From NCBI GenBank assembly GCA_045656345.1, contig JAZOQZ010000065.1, forward strand, positions 1-42,178: a stretch of 42,178 bases of DNA, in the 5' to 3' direction. Made by a program: the position numbers and the translations under genes. The stretch's first letter is position 1; each line of letters starts with the position of its first letter. The notes beneath the pieces were generated by a model. It worked only from the letters and a program-made list of their open reading frames with translations. It was not told where the DNA came from and ran no database searches. Positions 8,129 through 16,240 of the stretch are shown here, piece after piece. This DNA comes from SIG452 sp045656345. Its GTDB lineage: Bacteria; Bacillota; Clostridia; UMGS1840.

Positions 8129-8200
8129 AATAAATTCTCCCTTGTTTTTTAATAGAGGGTCATCCCCTCCGAAGATGGTTAGCAAGAGCAACATCTTTCT
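8129..8200 (-). promoter_or_regulatory. Structured 5' leader of queT, candidate preQ1-type control element
   Basis: The transcript has two hairpins: AAGATG/CATCTT (8172-8197) and GAGGG/CCCTC with a five-base loop (8155-8169). They are followed by TATTAAAAAACAAGGGAGAA, which runs into the Shine-Dalgarno (8135-8141). The run CCCTCTATTAAAAAAC resembles the 3' part of the preQ1-I aptamer, but the short loop does not fit the full consensus. The CCCTC arm could also pair with the AGGGAG ribosome-binding region, giving an on/off pair. Confidence 0.45.
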
Positions 8201-8207
8201 ATTTTTG

Positions 8208-8236
8208 AGTATATCACACATAGGGGGTATTGTCAA
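8208..8236 (-). promoter_or_regulatory. Sigma-A-type promoter of queT-ywlG-vanZ
   Basis: Minus strand: perfect -35 TTGACA (8231-8236), 17-bp spacer, -10 TATACT (8208-8213). Expected start of transcription is near 8201, giving a leader of about 70 bases before queT. Confidence 0.85.
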
Positions 8237-8259
8237 TTGATTTTTCCCGAATTCCCAAG

Positions 8260-8287
8260 AAAAAAGGAGAGGGTTTCACAACTCTCC
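8260..8287 (-). terminator. Rho-independent terminator of spoIIID
   Basis: GGAGAG (8282-8287 on the minus strand) pairs with CTCTCC (8266-8271) and is followed by six T. The spoIIID stop codon lies inside the loop. Confidence 0.8.
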
Positions 8288-8548
8288 CCGATTGGCATAT
8301 TTTTGTTTGGTGGCAAGGCCGCCACGGATGTGTCGCTCTGCTTTGTTCTGATTCAAAATCTCTCTCACTTTATCATAGCGGTCGGGATCCAGTTTTTTAA
8401 GACGGAGTGCCACATCTTTATGTACCGTAGACTTGGAAATCCCGAAAAAACAGGCAGTTTTACGCACTGTGGTGCGGTTTTCGATAATGTAGTCCGCAAA
8501 GAGAATCACCCGTCTGTCGATGTCGTAGAAAGTATCAAAAAAATCCAA
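8276..8548 (-). CDS. spoIIID: Sporulation transcriptional regulator SpoIIID
   Basis: The 90-aa product is a full-length SpoIIID: a helix-turn-helix with TTVRKTACFFGISKSTVHKD, then RLKKLDPDRYDKVREIL and the basic C-terminal RHIRGGLATKQKY. SpoIIID is the mother-cell DNA-binding switch protein acting between the sigma-E and sigma-K stages of sporulation. The start is a TTG at 8548, because GAGGTGA stands about seven bases upstream and gives the usual size; an ATG reading from 8650 would add about 34 hydrophobic residues foreign to the family. The gene has its own terminator, so it is probably monocistronic. Confidence 0.94.
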   Translation of the reverse strand: MDFFDTFYDIDRRVILFADYIIENRTTVRKTACFFGISKSTVHKDVALRLKKLDPDRYDKVREILNQNKAERHIRGGLATKQKYANRGEL

Positions 8549-8564
8549 AAAAATCACCTCAAAA

Positions 8565-8587
8565 CATATAGTTTGTATATCTATATG
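8565..8587 (-). promoter_or_regulatory. Inverted repeat upstream of spoIIID
   Basis: CATATAG and CTATATG form a perfect 7-bp inverted repeat with a 9-bp centre, 17 bp upstream of the spoIIID start. It may be an operator or part of the promoter; no confident sigma-E promoter could be drawn. It is recorded as structure only. Confidence 0.35.
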
Positions 8588-8622
8588 CAGAGGTTGCGAA
8601 AAATAGAAAGAAATCGTAAATG

Positions 8623-8657
8623 AAAAAGAGTGGTGATAAAAAAACACCACTCTTTTA
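8623..8657 (-). terminator. Rho-independent terminator of the LRR protein gene
   Basis: A 12-bp perfect stem, AAAAGAGTGGTG with CACCACTCTTTT, begins nine bases after the stop codon and is followed by T residues on the minus strand. Confidence 0.85.
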
Positions 8658-8665
8658 TGGAACTT

Positions 8666-10804
8666 TTATTCTTCTATGAAACTTACTGAATTTCCTGCCG
8701 GAGTTAAAGAATCAAAGGACTTCCAGCAAAATGCTTTTAAGTTTGCTACATCGCCCTTTGAATTGTCTACAGGAATAGAAAGTTTCAGGGTCGAACCTAC
8801 CGGTACAGCTTCTGTTTGGATATACAGTAATCCTTTCATTGCACCGGAGCTTGTGTATTGTGCAAGGATAATTACCGCATCTTCACTTGCGTTTACATTG
8901 GTAAAGGATATCGTTGCAAGAAAGGTGCCGGCAGGAATTTCATCCAGGGTGTTTCCTGAAAAATCTTTCAGGGTGATTCCGTTGAGTTGGTATTGCACCT
9001 GAACATAGTGTATTCTTGCTTCCATAAAGGGTTCGTTATTGGCACCAACGAGGATGTTGTACCACTCATCTTCTGTGCCATGGCAATAAATATCTGTAAA
9101 ATTGTCACACCCATAGAATGCCCGATCTTCAATGGTTATGCCCTTACCTTCCATGGTGATGCTGACAAGATTTTCGCAACCGTGGAATCCGTCGTTGCAA
9201 ATCGTTGTAACACTTTCGGGGAGAGTGACGGTCACCAGATTTTTGCAATCAAAAAATGCGGCAGTTCCAACGGTTGTAACGCCATCGGAGATGACATACT
9301 TTGTTTTTGTTTTTCCGGCAGGATATTGGAGCAGAACTGTCTGATTTTTGTCAAACAAAATGCCATTCACCGAAGAATACTCGGAATTTTGCTCATTCAC
9401 CGTAATGTCGGTAAGACTTTGACAACCGGAAAAAGCACCACTGCCAATGGTGGTAACACTGGCAGGAATGGAGATGTTTTTAAGGCTTGTGCAATGCTCA
9501 AATGCGTAATTACCAATGGTGGTAACGTTATTGGAAATTTCGATGTTCTCTAAGTTGAGGCAATAGGAAAATGCGTTATCCTCAATAGTGGTGACACCAT
9601 CGGAGATACCGATATATTCTAAGCTTTCGCAACCATAGAACGCACCCGTACTAATGGTGGTGATGTCACCGGGGATATCGATGCTTTTCAGATTTGTGCA
9701 ATAAGAAAACGCACAAGCGCCTATGTTTGTCAGATAATAGGGGAGTTCGATGTACTCTAAGTTGTTGCAATTGAAAAACGCAGACTCACCGATGGTAGTA
9801 ATGCTATCGGGGAGATAGATGCTCTTTAGAGTATCACAATGCTCAAACGCACAATTGTCAATGGTTGTTACAGGATACTGACCAATATACTCGGGCACTG
9901 TTAAATGACCATCTTCTGCAGGGGTAGCGTATGTGATGATTGCATGGGTTCCGTCGAAAGAAATTTCGTAGTGGATGCTTAGGTCTTCGCAGGAAAAGCC
10001 GGAATTTAACAGTGGCTCATTCATCGCATCAATTGATAAATCTACATATTTGCCGTTATAATAAACATTCATCAGATTGTTGCAATCATAAAATGCTGCA
10101 AAACCAATGTGTTTGATATTGCCGGAGATGGTAACGGTTGTCAGACTTTTACATTCATAAAATGCATACTCACTAAGAGAGGTAACACTATCGGGAATGA
10201 CGATGCTCTCTAAATTGGTGCAACCGTAAAATGCATCGCTTTCGATGGAGGTAACACTATCGGGAATGGTAATGTTCACAAGATTTTTGCAATGATAAAA
10301 CGCACCAAAAGAAATGGTTGTAACAGTATCTGCAATCACATATTCTGTTTCTGGTTTGCCGGCAGGATAGCAGATAAGAGATTCCTGGTTTTGATCAAAT
10401 AAAACGCCATCTATCGAACAGTAATAGGGGCTTTTGTCATCAACGATAATGTTTTTAAAGCTTGGGCAATCTTCAAACACATTCCAGCCAACATTTGCAA
10501 CGCTTGCGGGGATGGTGATGCTTTCCAGATTTGTGCAATTGTAAAACGCATAATCGCCAATGGATGTTACATTTTCTTCTATCACAACATTCACGATGTC
10601 TTCCCGAGAATCATACCAGGGGGCAGTTGAAAAAAAACTCCAGTTATCCATATCCCCCTGACCGCTGATGGTGAGGGTGTCATTCTCTAAGGTCCAGGTA
10701 AGATTCGTTCCGCAGGTACTGCTTATTTGTGCTGATGCATTGATCGTGCCAACCGCAAACAGCATACAAATGGCAATCAATGTAAAGAGTAGTTGCTTTT
10801 TCAT
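8666..10804 (-). CDS. Secreted BspA-type leucine-rich-repeat protein
   Basis: The 712-aa protein has a signal peptide (MKKQLLFTLIAICMLFAVGT, cleavage near ASAQ), an N-terminal CGTNLTWTLENDTLTISG cap, then about twenty LRR_5-type repeats (about 70-585) of the form F-x-x-C-x-N-L-x-x-I-x-I-P-x-S-V-T-x-I. The repeat block is a large internal duplication: GVLFDQNQESLICYPAGK near residue 133 matches GILFDKNQTVLLQYPAGK near 481, and each half ends with a G-x-x-NEP(F/L) segment. The C-terminal 100 residues form a beta-sandwich-like domain ending LKAFCWKSFDSLTPAGN, which recurs in the large plus-strand proteins. Such proteins usually mediate adhesion at the cell surface; no anchor is visible. AAGGAAGG supports the start at 10804. 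Confidence 0.9.
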   Translation of the reverse strand: MKKQLLFTLIAICMLFAVGTINASAQISSTCGTNLTWTLENDTLTISGQGDMDNWSFFSTAPWYDSREDIVNVVIEENVTSIGDYAFYNCTNLESITIPASVANVGWNVFEDCPSFKNIIVDDKSPYYCSIDGVLFDQNQESLICYPAGKPETEYVIADTVTTISFGAFYHCKNLVNITIPDSVTSIESDAFYGCTNLESIVIPDSVTSLSEYAFYECKSLTTVTISGNIKHIGFAAFYDCNNLMNVYYNGKYVDLSIDAMNEPLLNSGFSCEDLSIHYEISFDGTHAIITYATPAEDGHLTVPEYIGQYPVTTIDNCAFEHCDTLKSIYLPDSITTIGESAFFNCNNLEYIELPYYLTNIGACAFSYCTNLKSIDIPGDITTISTGAFYGCESLEYIGISDGVTTIEDNAFSYCLNLENIEISNNVTTIGNYAFEHCTSLKNISIPASVTTIGSGAFSGCQSLTDITVNEQNSEYSSVNGILFDKNQTVLLQYPAGKTKTKYVISDGVTTVGTAAFFDCKNLVTVTLPESVTTICNDGFHGCENLVSITMEGKGITIEDRAFYGCDNFTDIYCHGTEDEWYNILVGANNEPFMEARIHYVQVQYQLNGITLKDFSGNTLDEIPAGTFLATISFTNVNASEDAVIILAQYTSSGAMKGLLYIQTEAVPVGSTLKLSIPVDNSKGDVANLKAFCWKSFDSLTPAGNSVSFIEE

Positions 10805-10852
10805 TTGCTTGTCCTTCCTTTTTTTGATTTTTATCCGCACAGTATTTTTTTC

Positions 10853-10881
10853 AGTATATCACAAAAATGAAAATTTTGCAA
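10853..10881 (-). promoter_or_regulatory. Promoter of the LRR protein gene
   Basis: Minus strand: -35 TTGCAA (10876-10881), 17-bp spacer, -10 TATACT (10853-10858). It lies between the LRR gene and the terminator of the upstream histidine kinase, so the LRR gene is transcribed on its own. Confidence 0.72.
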
Positions 10882-10885
10882 GAGC

Positions 10886-10920
10886 AAAAAAACCGAACAA
10901 AACAAATTGTTCGGTTTTTT
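10886..10920 (-). terminator. Rho-independent terminator after the histidine kinase gene
   Basis: The stem AAAAAACCGAACAA with TTGTTCGGTTTTTT (14 bp, 6-base loop) is flanked by T residues on the minus strand. It ends the GH123-like/regulator/kinase unit and would work in part in both directions. Confidence 0.85.
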
Positions 10921-10953
10921 GTATGCGGCGGTTTCCAACGAGTCGAATGTTGC

Positions 10954-12552
10954 TCAATCGGCATTCGGCAGATGGGGGAAACGAATAATCACGCGGGTAA
11001 ATACCCCTTTTTCGCTTTCAAAACGGATGGAGCTTTCTTCCCCAAACACCAGCTTCATTCGTTTTTCGGAATTGGAGATTCCGATGTGCTTTTTATCCTG
11101 GGCACCTTCGTTTAGTGCCAGGAGTTTTTCGGGGGTGATTCCGTAGCCGTTGTCATAAATTTCGGTGATGACAAACCCGTCTTTCTCTTTCATGGTGATT
11201 TTGATTTCGCAGTCTTGTTTTGCACCCGAAAGACCGTGCACCACTGAGTTTTCCACGAAGGTGTGAAACATCTGCGGCGGAATGGGGAAGTTTAAAAGGT
11301 GAGGTTCAATTTCGGTGGTCAGCGGATACTTCTTTTCGTGGGAAAGTTCGTTGATAAACAAGTATTTCCGAATGGTTTCCATCTCATCTAAAACGGTGAT
11401 GAATTTGCGGTCTTTCTTTAAAATTTCCCGATAATAAAGAGCCATATTATCCACCAGGCTAAGGATTTTTTCGTTCTTGATGCGGTAGGCATCCAGACGG
11501 ATGGCTGCCAGGGAGTTATAAAGCATGTGGGGGTCTAACTGCATAGACAGACGTTCCATTTCCAGATGCTTGTTTTCCAGCTCTGCATTTTTCACGGCAT
11601 CGTGGTATTCTTTGAGCTCCATTGCCAGTTTATTGAGGGTTTGTTTGATGGTGTTCAACTCGTGGGCATCGTATTGCGTGCGGAAAAATTCGCTGTCATA
11701 GAGCAAATCTTCACCGTCAAGCTGTTCCATAAACTGATTGATTTCCCTCATTGCACTGTGGGAGGTGTTCTTGGAAATGAGAATAATCAACACAAACAAC
11801 GCCAGAAGGATGACAATTCCTCCCATAAAAAACCACGCACATTCTTGCAGCAGTTCGCCTTTGGGAATTCTGATCAAACAGGAAAGCTTATCGTTCACCG
11901 TGGTAGACAAATAAGTTGCAGTGTCCTGCACCCTCTGGTCAGACGAAAACACAATTTCCACAGGAATATCCGAAACCGTTGAATTTTGCAACATAATCTG
12001 GTAGCGCAAAACGTTTCCGGGGTTTCTGGGCATCCTTCGGTACAGGGTGATACGGGTCATATCCACGTTCATTGGTTCCAGGTTTTTGCCGAAAACAATA
12101 TCTGTTTTTTCTGCTTCAAATTCCAGGAAAATTTCGTCATATTCCGGCAAATTGGAGATATGGGAATACCAACGGGACTCGTAAAGAGACTCGTTTGGCG
12201 TGAAAATTTTCGGACTGTTCTGAATCCCGGAAGAAGCAACCATAATTTCATCGGAATATTCCAGCATTTCCAGTATTTCCGTGGTGGAATAGTCTGTGCG
12301 TTTCAAGGCGGTGTTGATGTAGGATGATTGCACAATATGTTCCGAATGAACCACGGCTTGCTGAAGGGATTCTTTTACGGTGTCGGTGTAGAGGTGCAGG
12401 CCATCCTGAAGTTGCGTAAGTCGAGAATAATAGGTATTGTTTGCCATGGTAATCATCACAAAAAGCCAGGCAAGCACCACAAAAAAACCGATAACGCGGA
12501 TGTTACCGTGTAAAATTTGTTCCAGTAAACTTTTGCGTATCGGTTTTTTCAT
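10954..12552 (-). CDS. YesM-type sensor histidine kinase
   Basis: The 532-aa protein has TM1 (about 19-36), an extracellular sensor region of about 200 residues, TM2 (about 240-260), a linker coiled coil, and a His_kinase/HATPase pair. The H-box is QLDPHMLYNSL (338-348, His 342), a variant of the usual Q-x-x-P-H-F-L-Y-N-T-L; the N-box is FVENSVVHG (432-440) and the G1 box DNGYGI (467-472). Kinases of this class pair with AraC-type regulators to control sugar uptake genes. GAGGTAA supports the ATG; it overlaps the stop of the regulator gene, so the two are translationally coupled. The natural signal is unknown, but the large external domain suggests it is sensed outside or through a binding protein. 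Confidence 0.93.
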   Translation of the reverse strand: MKKPIRKSLLEQILHGNIRVIGFFVVLAWLFVMITMANNTYYSRLTQLQDGLHLYTDTVKESLQQAVVHSEHIVQSSYINTALKRTDYSTTEILEMLEYSDEIMVASSGIQNSPKIFTPNESLYESRWYSHISNLPEYDEIFLEFEAEKTDIVFGKNLEPMNVDMTRITLYRRMPRNPGNVLRYQIMLQNSTVSDIPVEIVFSSDQRVQDTATYLSTTVNDKLSCLIRIPKGELLQECAWFFMGGIVILLALFVLIILISKNTSHSAMREINQFMEQLDGEDLLYDSEFFRTQYDAHELNTIKQTLNKLAMELKEYHDAVKNAELENKHLEMERLSMQLDPHMLYNSLAAIRLDAYRIKNEKILSLVDNMALYYREILKKDRKFITVLDEMETIRKYLFINELSHEKKYPLTTEIEPHLLNFPIPPQMFHTFVENSVVHGLSGAKQDCEIKITMKEKDGFVITEIYDNGYGITPEKLLALNEGAQDKKHIGISNSEKRMKLVFGEESSIRFESEKGVFTRVIIRFPHLPNAD

Positions 12553-12563
12553 AGATTATTACC

Positions 12564-14117
12564 TCAGTTTTCGGGAGTTTTCTGGTTTGCCTGCTGATAC
12601 TCCCTGGGAGTGATACCGTTGTATTTTGCAAACACGGTTTTAAAATAATCGTAGTCGCTGTAGCCCACCTTGTAGGCAATCTGGGTCAGATTCATTTTGC
12701 TGGTGGAAAGCAGTTTTTTTGCCTCCTCCATACGAACGGAAAGCAGATAGTCGTAAATGGTGATGCCAAGCTCTTTTTTAAACACATTTCTTAAGTGAGA
12801 ATAGCTCACAAACAGTTGGGATGCGATTTCCTCGATGGAAGAAATGGTGGAGAAATTCTTGTGAATATAGTTGATGGTTTTCTGCACCAGTGCAAACTGG
12901 GATTTTCCTTTGTAATTCTTTAAATATTCTCCGGTTAGCGTTAAGATATTTCTGAGCCAGATGAGAAAATGCTCCGGATCGGAAAAACGGTTGATTTTAT
13001 GGTAAGAAAGGTCTGTTCTTCCCACAATCTGAGCAATATCAATGCCGTTTTTGAGTAACACCGACTGAATGGACGAAACGGTGGACAAATACAGCTCCTT
13101 GAGCAGGGTTTCGTCGTATTCGGGTTCGGAAAAATTGAAGCTTCTGATAAACTGACTGATTTCGGTGGGCGTCACATCGGCACGCACCAGATTGGAAACG
13201 GATTCGTTGTAGGCAATAAAGTTAAACGAAACATTTTTCACCGAGATGTCGGAATATGCAATATAGTCCGAACGAATCAGTTCCAGATTGGTTTTCAAAG
13301 CGGAATCCGCCTGTTTTTCCAGAGATTTCAGCTCAAACAGATTGCTTCCGGTGTCGGATGCACCTGCTTTTACGGTAACGGCATAGCGGTCAAAAATATC
13401 TTTGATTTTGTTACACATCACGCTGCGGAGGATGTCCTGAAGTCCTTCGTTTTTCTCGCTCATAAAGAGCACGAGCATAGAATCTCCTCCGTCGGGAAGC
13501 ACCACGGAGCTGATGTCGTGCGCAACAGCTTCCGGGAATTCCTTCAGATCCTGATAGGTGGAGAAAATATCTTCCTGAGCTTCTATAAATCTGGCTTTTA
13601 CCAAAACAAAATACTTGAAATTCTGCATCAGAAGAGCAGGTGCAGCTTCGTACAGATGAGAAGCTTCCACCGTGTCCACAGAGAGCAGACGAAACACATA
13701 GTTTTCCCGCCCTAATTGCAGACTGTTGGCAGTTTCAGAATTTTTTGCCGCCCGTTTGGTGGCTTTTCTGATGGCATTTTTCAACTCTTCCGGAATGATG
13801 GGTTTCATCAGATACGCCAGCACCTCATTGTCGATGGCGTGCTTGAAATATTCCACATCGTCGTAGCAACTGATATAGATAAACTGAGGATCCAGACCCA
13901 TTTTGCGGATTTGTTTCGTCAGTTCCATTCCGTCCAGTTCCGGCATGGAAATATCGGTAATCACCACATCGGGCTTGAATTCCTTGCAGATTTCCAGTGC
14001 TTCATATCCGCTTTGGGAAATTTTGATGCCACTGATATTAAATTCTTCCGGCTCAATATAGCTGAGCAAACTCTGCAGATGAACATAGTTGTCATCTACA
14101 AGTAATATTTTATACAT
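12564..14117 (-). CDS. YesN-type AraC-family response regulator
   Basis: The 517-aa protein has an N-terminal receiver domain (LLVDDNYVHLQSLL; phosphoacceptor Asp 55 in VVITDISMPELDG; Lys 105 in LMKPI), a long middle region (about 130-400) of the kind found in YesN proteins, and a C-terminal pair of AraC helix-turn-helices (about 410-510, including SIEEIASQLFVSYSHLRNVF and LTQIAYKVGYSDYDYF). It is the partner of the adjacent kinase. AraC-type domains bind direct repeats about two DNA turns apart; such repeats lie in the divergent control region at 15994-16193. GAGGTG precedes the ATG. Confidence 0.93.
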   Translation of the reverse strand: MYKILLVDDNYVHLQSLLSYIEPEEFNISGIKISQSGYEALEICKEFKPDVVITDISMPELDGMELTKQIRKMGLDPQFIYISCYDDVEYFKHAIDNEVLAYLMKPIIPEELKNAIRKATKRAAKNSETANSLQLGRENYVFRLLSVDTVEASHLYEAAPALLMQNFKYFVLVKARFIEAQEDIFSTYQDLKEFPEAVAHDISSVVLPDGGDSMLVLFMSEKNEGLQDILRSVMCNKIKDIFDRYAVTVKAGASDTGSNLFELKSLEKQADSALKTNLELIRSDYIAYSDISVKNVSFNFIAYNESVSNLVRADVTPTEISQFIRSFNFSEPEYDETLLKELYLSTVSSIQSVLLKNGIDIAQIVGRTDLSYHKINRFSDPEHFLIWLRNILTLTGEYLKNYKGKSQFALVQKTINYIHKNFSTISSIEEIASQLFVSYSHLRNVFKKELGITIYDYLLSVRMEEAKKLLSTSKMNLTQIAYKVGYSDYDYFKTVFAKYNGITPREYQQANQKTPEN

Positions 14118-14186
14118 ACAGACACCTCACGCCGCTCTTGTTTTTTGCATATGGTTCTAAGGGTCGGCAGCGGTTTTCTTATAGAT

Positions 14187-15869
14187 TTAGATAAACTGTT
14201 TCAGTTCCTGATTGATTCTTTCACGATAGTGAAGAATGTAATCGCCAAAGTAGGGGAAACTGTCGAAAGTGATGGTCTGACCTGCAATTTCTTCAATTAA
14301 GTTTACCACATAGTCTTTGCCTTTGTAGCTTGCTAAAAGATGCATTGCAGTGTAGTCCTGAATACCGTCTTTAAACACTTTCAAACGGATACTTTCCACC
14401 ACTTCGTCACCATAGGGATACACGCTGAAAGCGTCTCCTGCGGGGAATGCCGCGCCGGAATCCACGGTTTCAAAGGGGTTGATTACGCCTTTGGACAAGA
14501 TAGAGTAGAAATAGTTGAAGCCCCAATGCAAGAACCCAACACAGTCAAATTTAAACATCTGGGTTCCCATAATTCTGTTTCGGGGAGAAGGCTGAGATAA
14601 GAAACGGTTGGACACGTCTTTTGCCTGAGCGGAACAGTAGTAAACCCAACGGTTTTCGATGTCTTCAGCTAAGAATTTTTCAATATGGTCGCTGGCAGGA
14701 ACAGGGGTGTTAATCAGACCTTCCTTGTAAAAATCAATGTCGGAAAGAGCATCCAGCATCTTGAATCCTTCGGTGTAGGGTGCGATCAGCTCTTTTGCAT
14801 ATTTATACGTTTCTAAGTGACCTAAGCTTAAGAAGGGTTCGTCGGAAACGTGGAAGTACACTTTGTCCTGCACACCTTTTGCTTTTAAGAAGGCAATCAG
14901 CTCAGGCATCATTGCGTCAATAAACTCTTTATATTCCGGGGTTTTTGCTTCCATATGCCAACCGAAACGTTTTTCTTCCTTACCATCTGCAACCACCACG
15001 ATTTTGGGTGTGTGCACAGCGCCCCACTGGGTAAACAGGTGGCTCATTTCAAAATATTGCACGCCGTTTTTCAGGCAGATGTCGATCCATTTGTCCAGCT
15101 TGTCAAATTTGAAAGAATATTTGCCGTTGTCACAGAAACAGTCTACCAACTGAACGGTTTTTCTTTCCGCTAAGTATGCGGTGTCAAGCGGGGGAGTGAA
15201 GAGGGGGGTTAAGAGCATGTTGATGCCGTTATCCACAGCCACACGGATGTATTTTTCAATCATTTCCCAATGCTTGTCGGAGAAAATTTCACAATTGTGC
15301 AAATCAGCGATACAGTCGCAGTGGAACCACTGGGTGAAAATCATTTCCTGTTTGGGAAGTTTCATATCAATTACTTCCAATTCAAAAACAGAGGAAGTTT
15401 TGTAATCGTCTTCGGGATCGGTGCCTTCAAACACAATTTCAATGGGATACACGCCGGGTTTGCAATCTTCCGGAACACGCACGCTTACCCAAACGGCATT
15501 CCATTTATGGCAAACTGCATAGATGGGATTCTGTTCATCAATAGGCATCAACGGGTCGGGATACATTCCGGAATTCAAGGAATGATAACCGGCATCGTTT
15601 TTGGGTGGAAAGGCAGCCAGTTCTACCGGAACATTTCTTACTTTTCTTACAGAAACATAAGGAGCCAATTCGGAATTGACGCTAACCTTCAGATCGCTTC
15701 TTCCTGCCCACCAGTCTAACTTGAACACTTTGGTAAAAGCAACCTGATAAGAATATTCTTCGCCTTTTAAAGCGGAACCGCCACGAAGAGCATCGTGAGT
15801 GGGTTCTTTGTCAAAAAACACTTTTTCCAGTGAGGAAACCTGTTTCAGTTTTAATTCGTAATTTGCCAT
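14187..15869 (-). CDS. Cytoplasmic GH123-like (DUF4091) glycoside hydrolase
   Basis: The 560-aa protein has a beta-sandwich N-terminal part (1-170) and a TIM-barrel-like catalytic part of the GH123_cat/DUF4091 type. The adjacent acidic pair Asp 343-Glu 344 in HVSDEPF matches the Asp-Glu arrangement used by GH123 for substrate-assisted cleavage of beta-linked N-acetylgalactosamine. A second conserved block, GFLHWGFNYFYS (about 445-456) and SGAAFPAGDAFSVYP, is typical of the family. There is no signal peptide, so it probably acts on imported oligosaccharides. It is the first gene of the unit that continues into the regulator and kinase. AAAGGACG precedes the ATG. The specific substrate is inferred only from the family. 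Confidence 0.85.
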   Translation of the reverse strand: MANYELKLKQVSSLEKVFFDKEPTHDALRGGSALKGEEYSYQVAFTKVFKLDWWAGRSDLKVSVNSELAPYVSVRKVRNVPVELAAFPPKNDAGYHSLNSGMYPDPLMPIDEQNPIYAVCHKWNAVWVSVRVPEDCKPGVYPIEIVFEGTDPEDDYKTSSVFELEVIDMKLPKQEMIFTQWFHCDCIADLHNCEIFSDKHWEMIEKYIRVAVDNGINMLLTPLFTPPLDTAYLAERKTVQLVDCFCDNGKYSFKFDKLDKWIDICLKNGVQYFEMSHLFTQWGAVHTPKIVVVADGKEEKRFGWHMEAKTPEYKEFIDAMMPELIAFLKAKGVQDKVYFHVSDEPFLSLGHLETYKYAKELIAPYTEGFKMLDALSDIDFYKEGLINTPVPASDHIEKFLAEDIENRWVYYCSAQAKDVSNRFLSQPSPRNRIMGTQMFKFDCVGFLHWGFNYFYSILSKGVINPFETVDSGAAFPAGDAFSVYPYGDEVVESIRLKVFKDGIQDYTAMHLLASYKGKDYVVNLIEEIAGQTITFDSFPYFGDYILHYRERINQELKQFI

Positions 15870-15937
15870 CTTTTTTCGTCCTTTCGGTTTTTTATCATCA
15901 AACAGCCTTTTATAAGTGAAAATACAACGTCAAATTT

Positions 15938-15966
15938 AGTATAATTTATATTACAAATTTTGTAAA
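15938..15966 (-). promoter_or_regulatory. Promoter of the GH123-like/regulator/kinase operon
   Basis: Minus strand: -35 TTTACA (15961-15966), 17-bp spacer, -10 TATACT (15938-15943), about 69 bp before the ATG at 15869. Confidence 0.75.
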
Positions 15967-15993
15967 CCTAAAATTCGCTTTTTATCTACCCTG

Positions 15994-16027
15994 AAAATCT
16001 GCTTTTGTTTTTTGAAAATTTGCTTTT
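15994..16027 (-). promoter_or_regulatory. Tandem AAAAGCAGATTTT motifs facing the GH123-like operon
   Basis: On the minus strand AAAAGCAGATTTT (15994-16006) and AAAAGCAAATTTT (16015-16027) are direct repeats 21 bp apart, starting 27 bp upstream of the -35 box. The spacing of two DNA turns fits an AraC-type regulator. The same motif occurs in the opposite direction at 16157-16193. Confidence 0.6.
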
Positions 16028-16156
16028 CCTGCTTTTGATGAACACTTTGGCAAAAAAAAACGGTATTATGTACATCAAATCCTTCCAAAATTTTACAAAA
16101 AAGAGCAATTTAGCGGATTTTGTACCCAAAATATGCCAAAAACATAGAATATCACT

Positions 16157-16193
16157 AAAAAAAGCAGATTTTAGAATATAAAAAAAGCAGATT
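16157..16193 (+). promoter_or_regulatory. Tandem AAAAAAAGCAGATT motifs facing the ABC transporter operon
   Basis: Two identical 14-bp copies (16157-16170 and 16180-16193) lie 23 bp apart; the second ends five bp before the -35 region. Weaker versions (AGCAATTT at 16105-16112, AGCGGATTTT at 16112-16121) lie further upstream. This is the layout of an AraC-type activator site at a promoter with a poor -35 box. Confidence 0.62.
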
Positions 16194-16198
16194 ATGGG

Positions 16199-16227
16199 TT
16201 CCCAAAATCACTTTTTTTTTGTATAAT
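16199..16227 (+). promoter_or_regulatory. Promoter of the ABC transporter and surface protein run
   Basis: Perfect -10 TATAAT (16222-16227) with a poor -35 TTCCCA (16199-16204) at 17 bp. The weak -35 and adjoining repeats suggest activator dependence. The transcript would have a leader of about 250 bases. Confidence 0.65.
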
Positions 16228-16240
16228 ATAGACAAAATAA

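Noticed and set aside
8129..8200. Firm assignment of the queT leader to preQ1-I
   Set aside because: The 3' string is similar, but the stem-loop has five loop bases where the known class needs about twelve; it is kept only as a candidate.
11566..12513. Plus-strand frames opposite the histidine kinase gene
   Set aside because: Antisense shadows of a complete, recognisable kinase with strong motifs.
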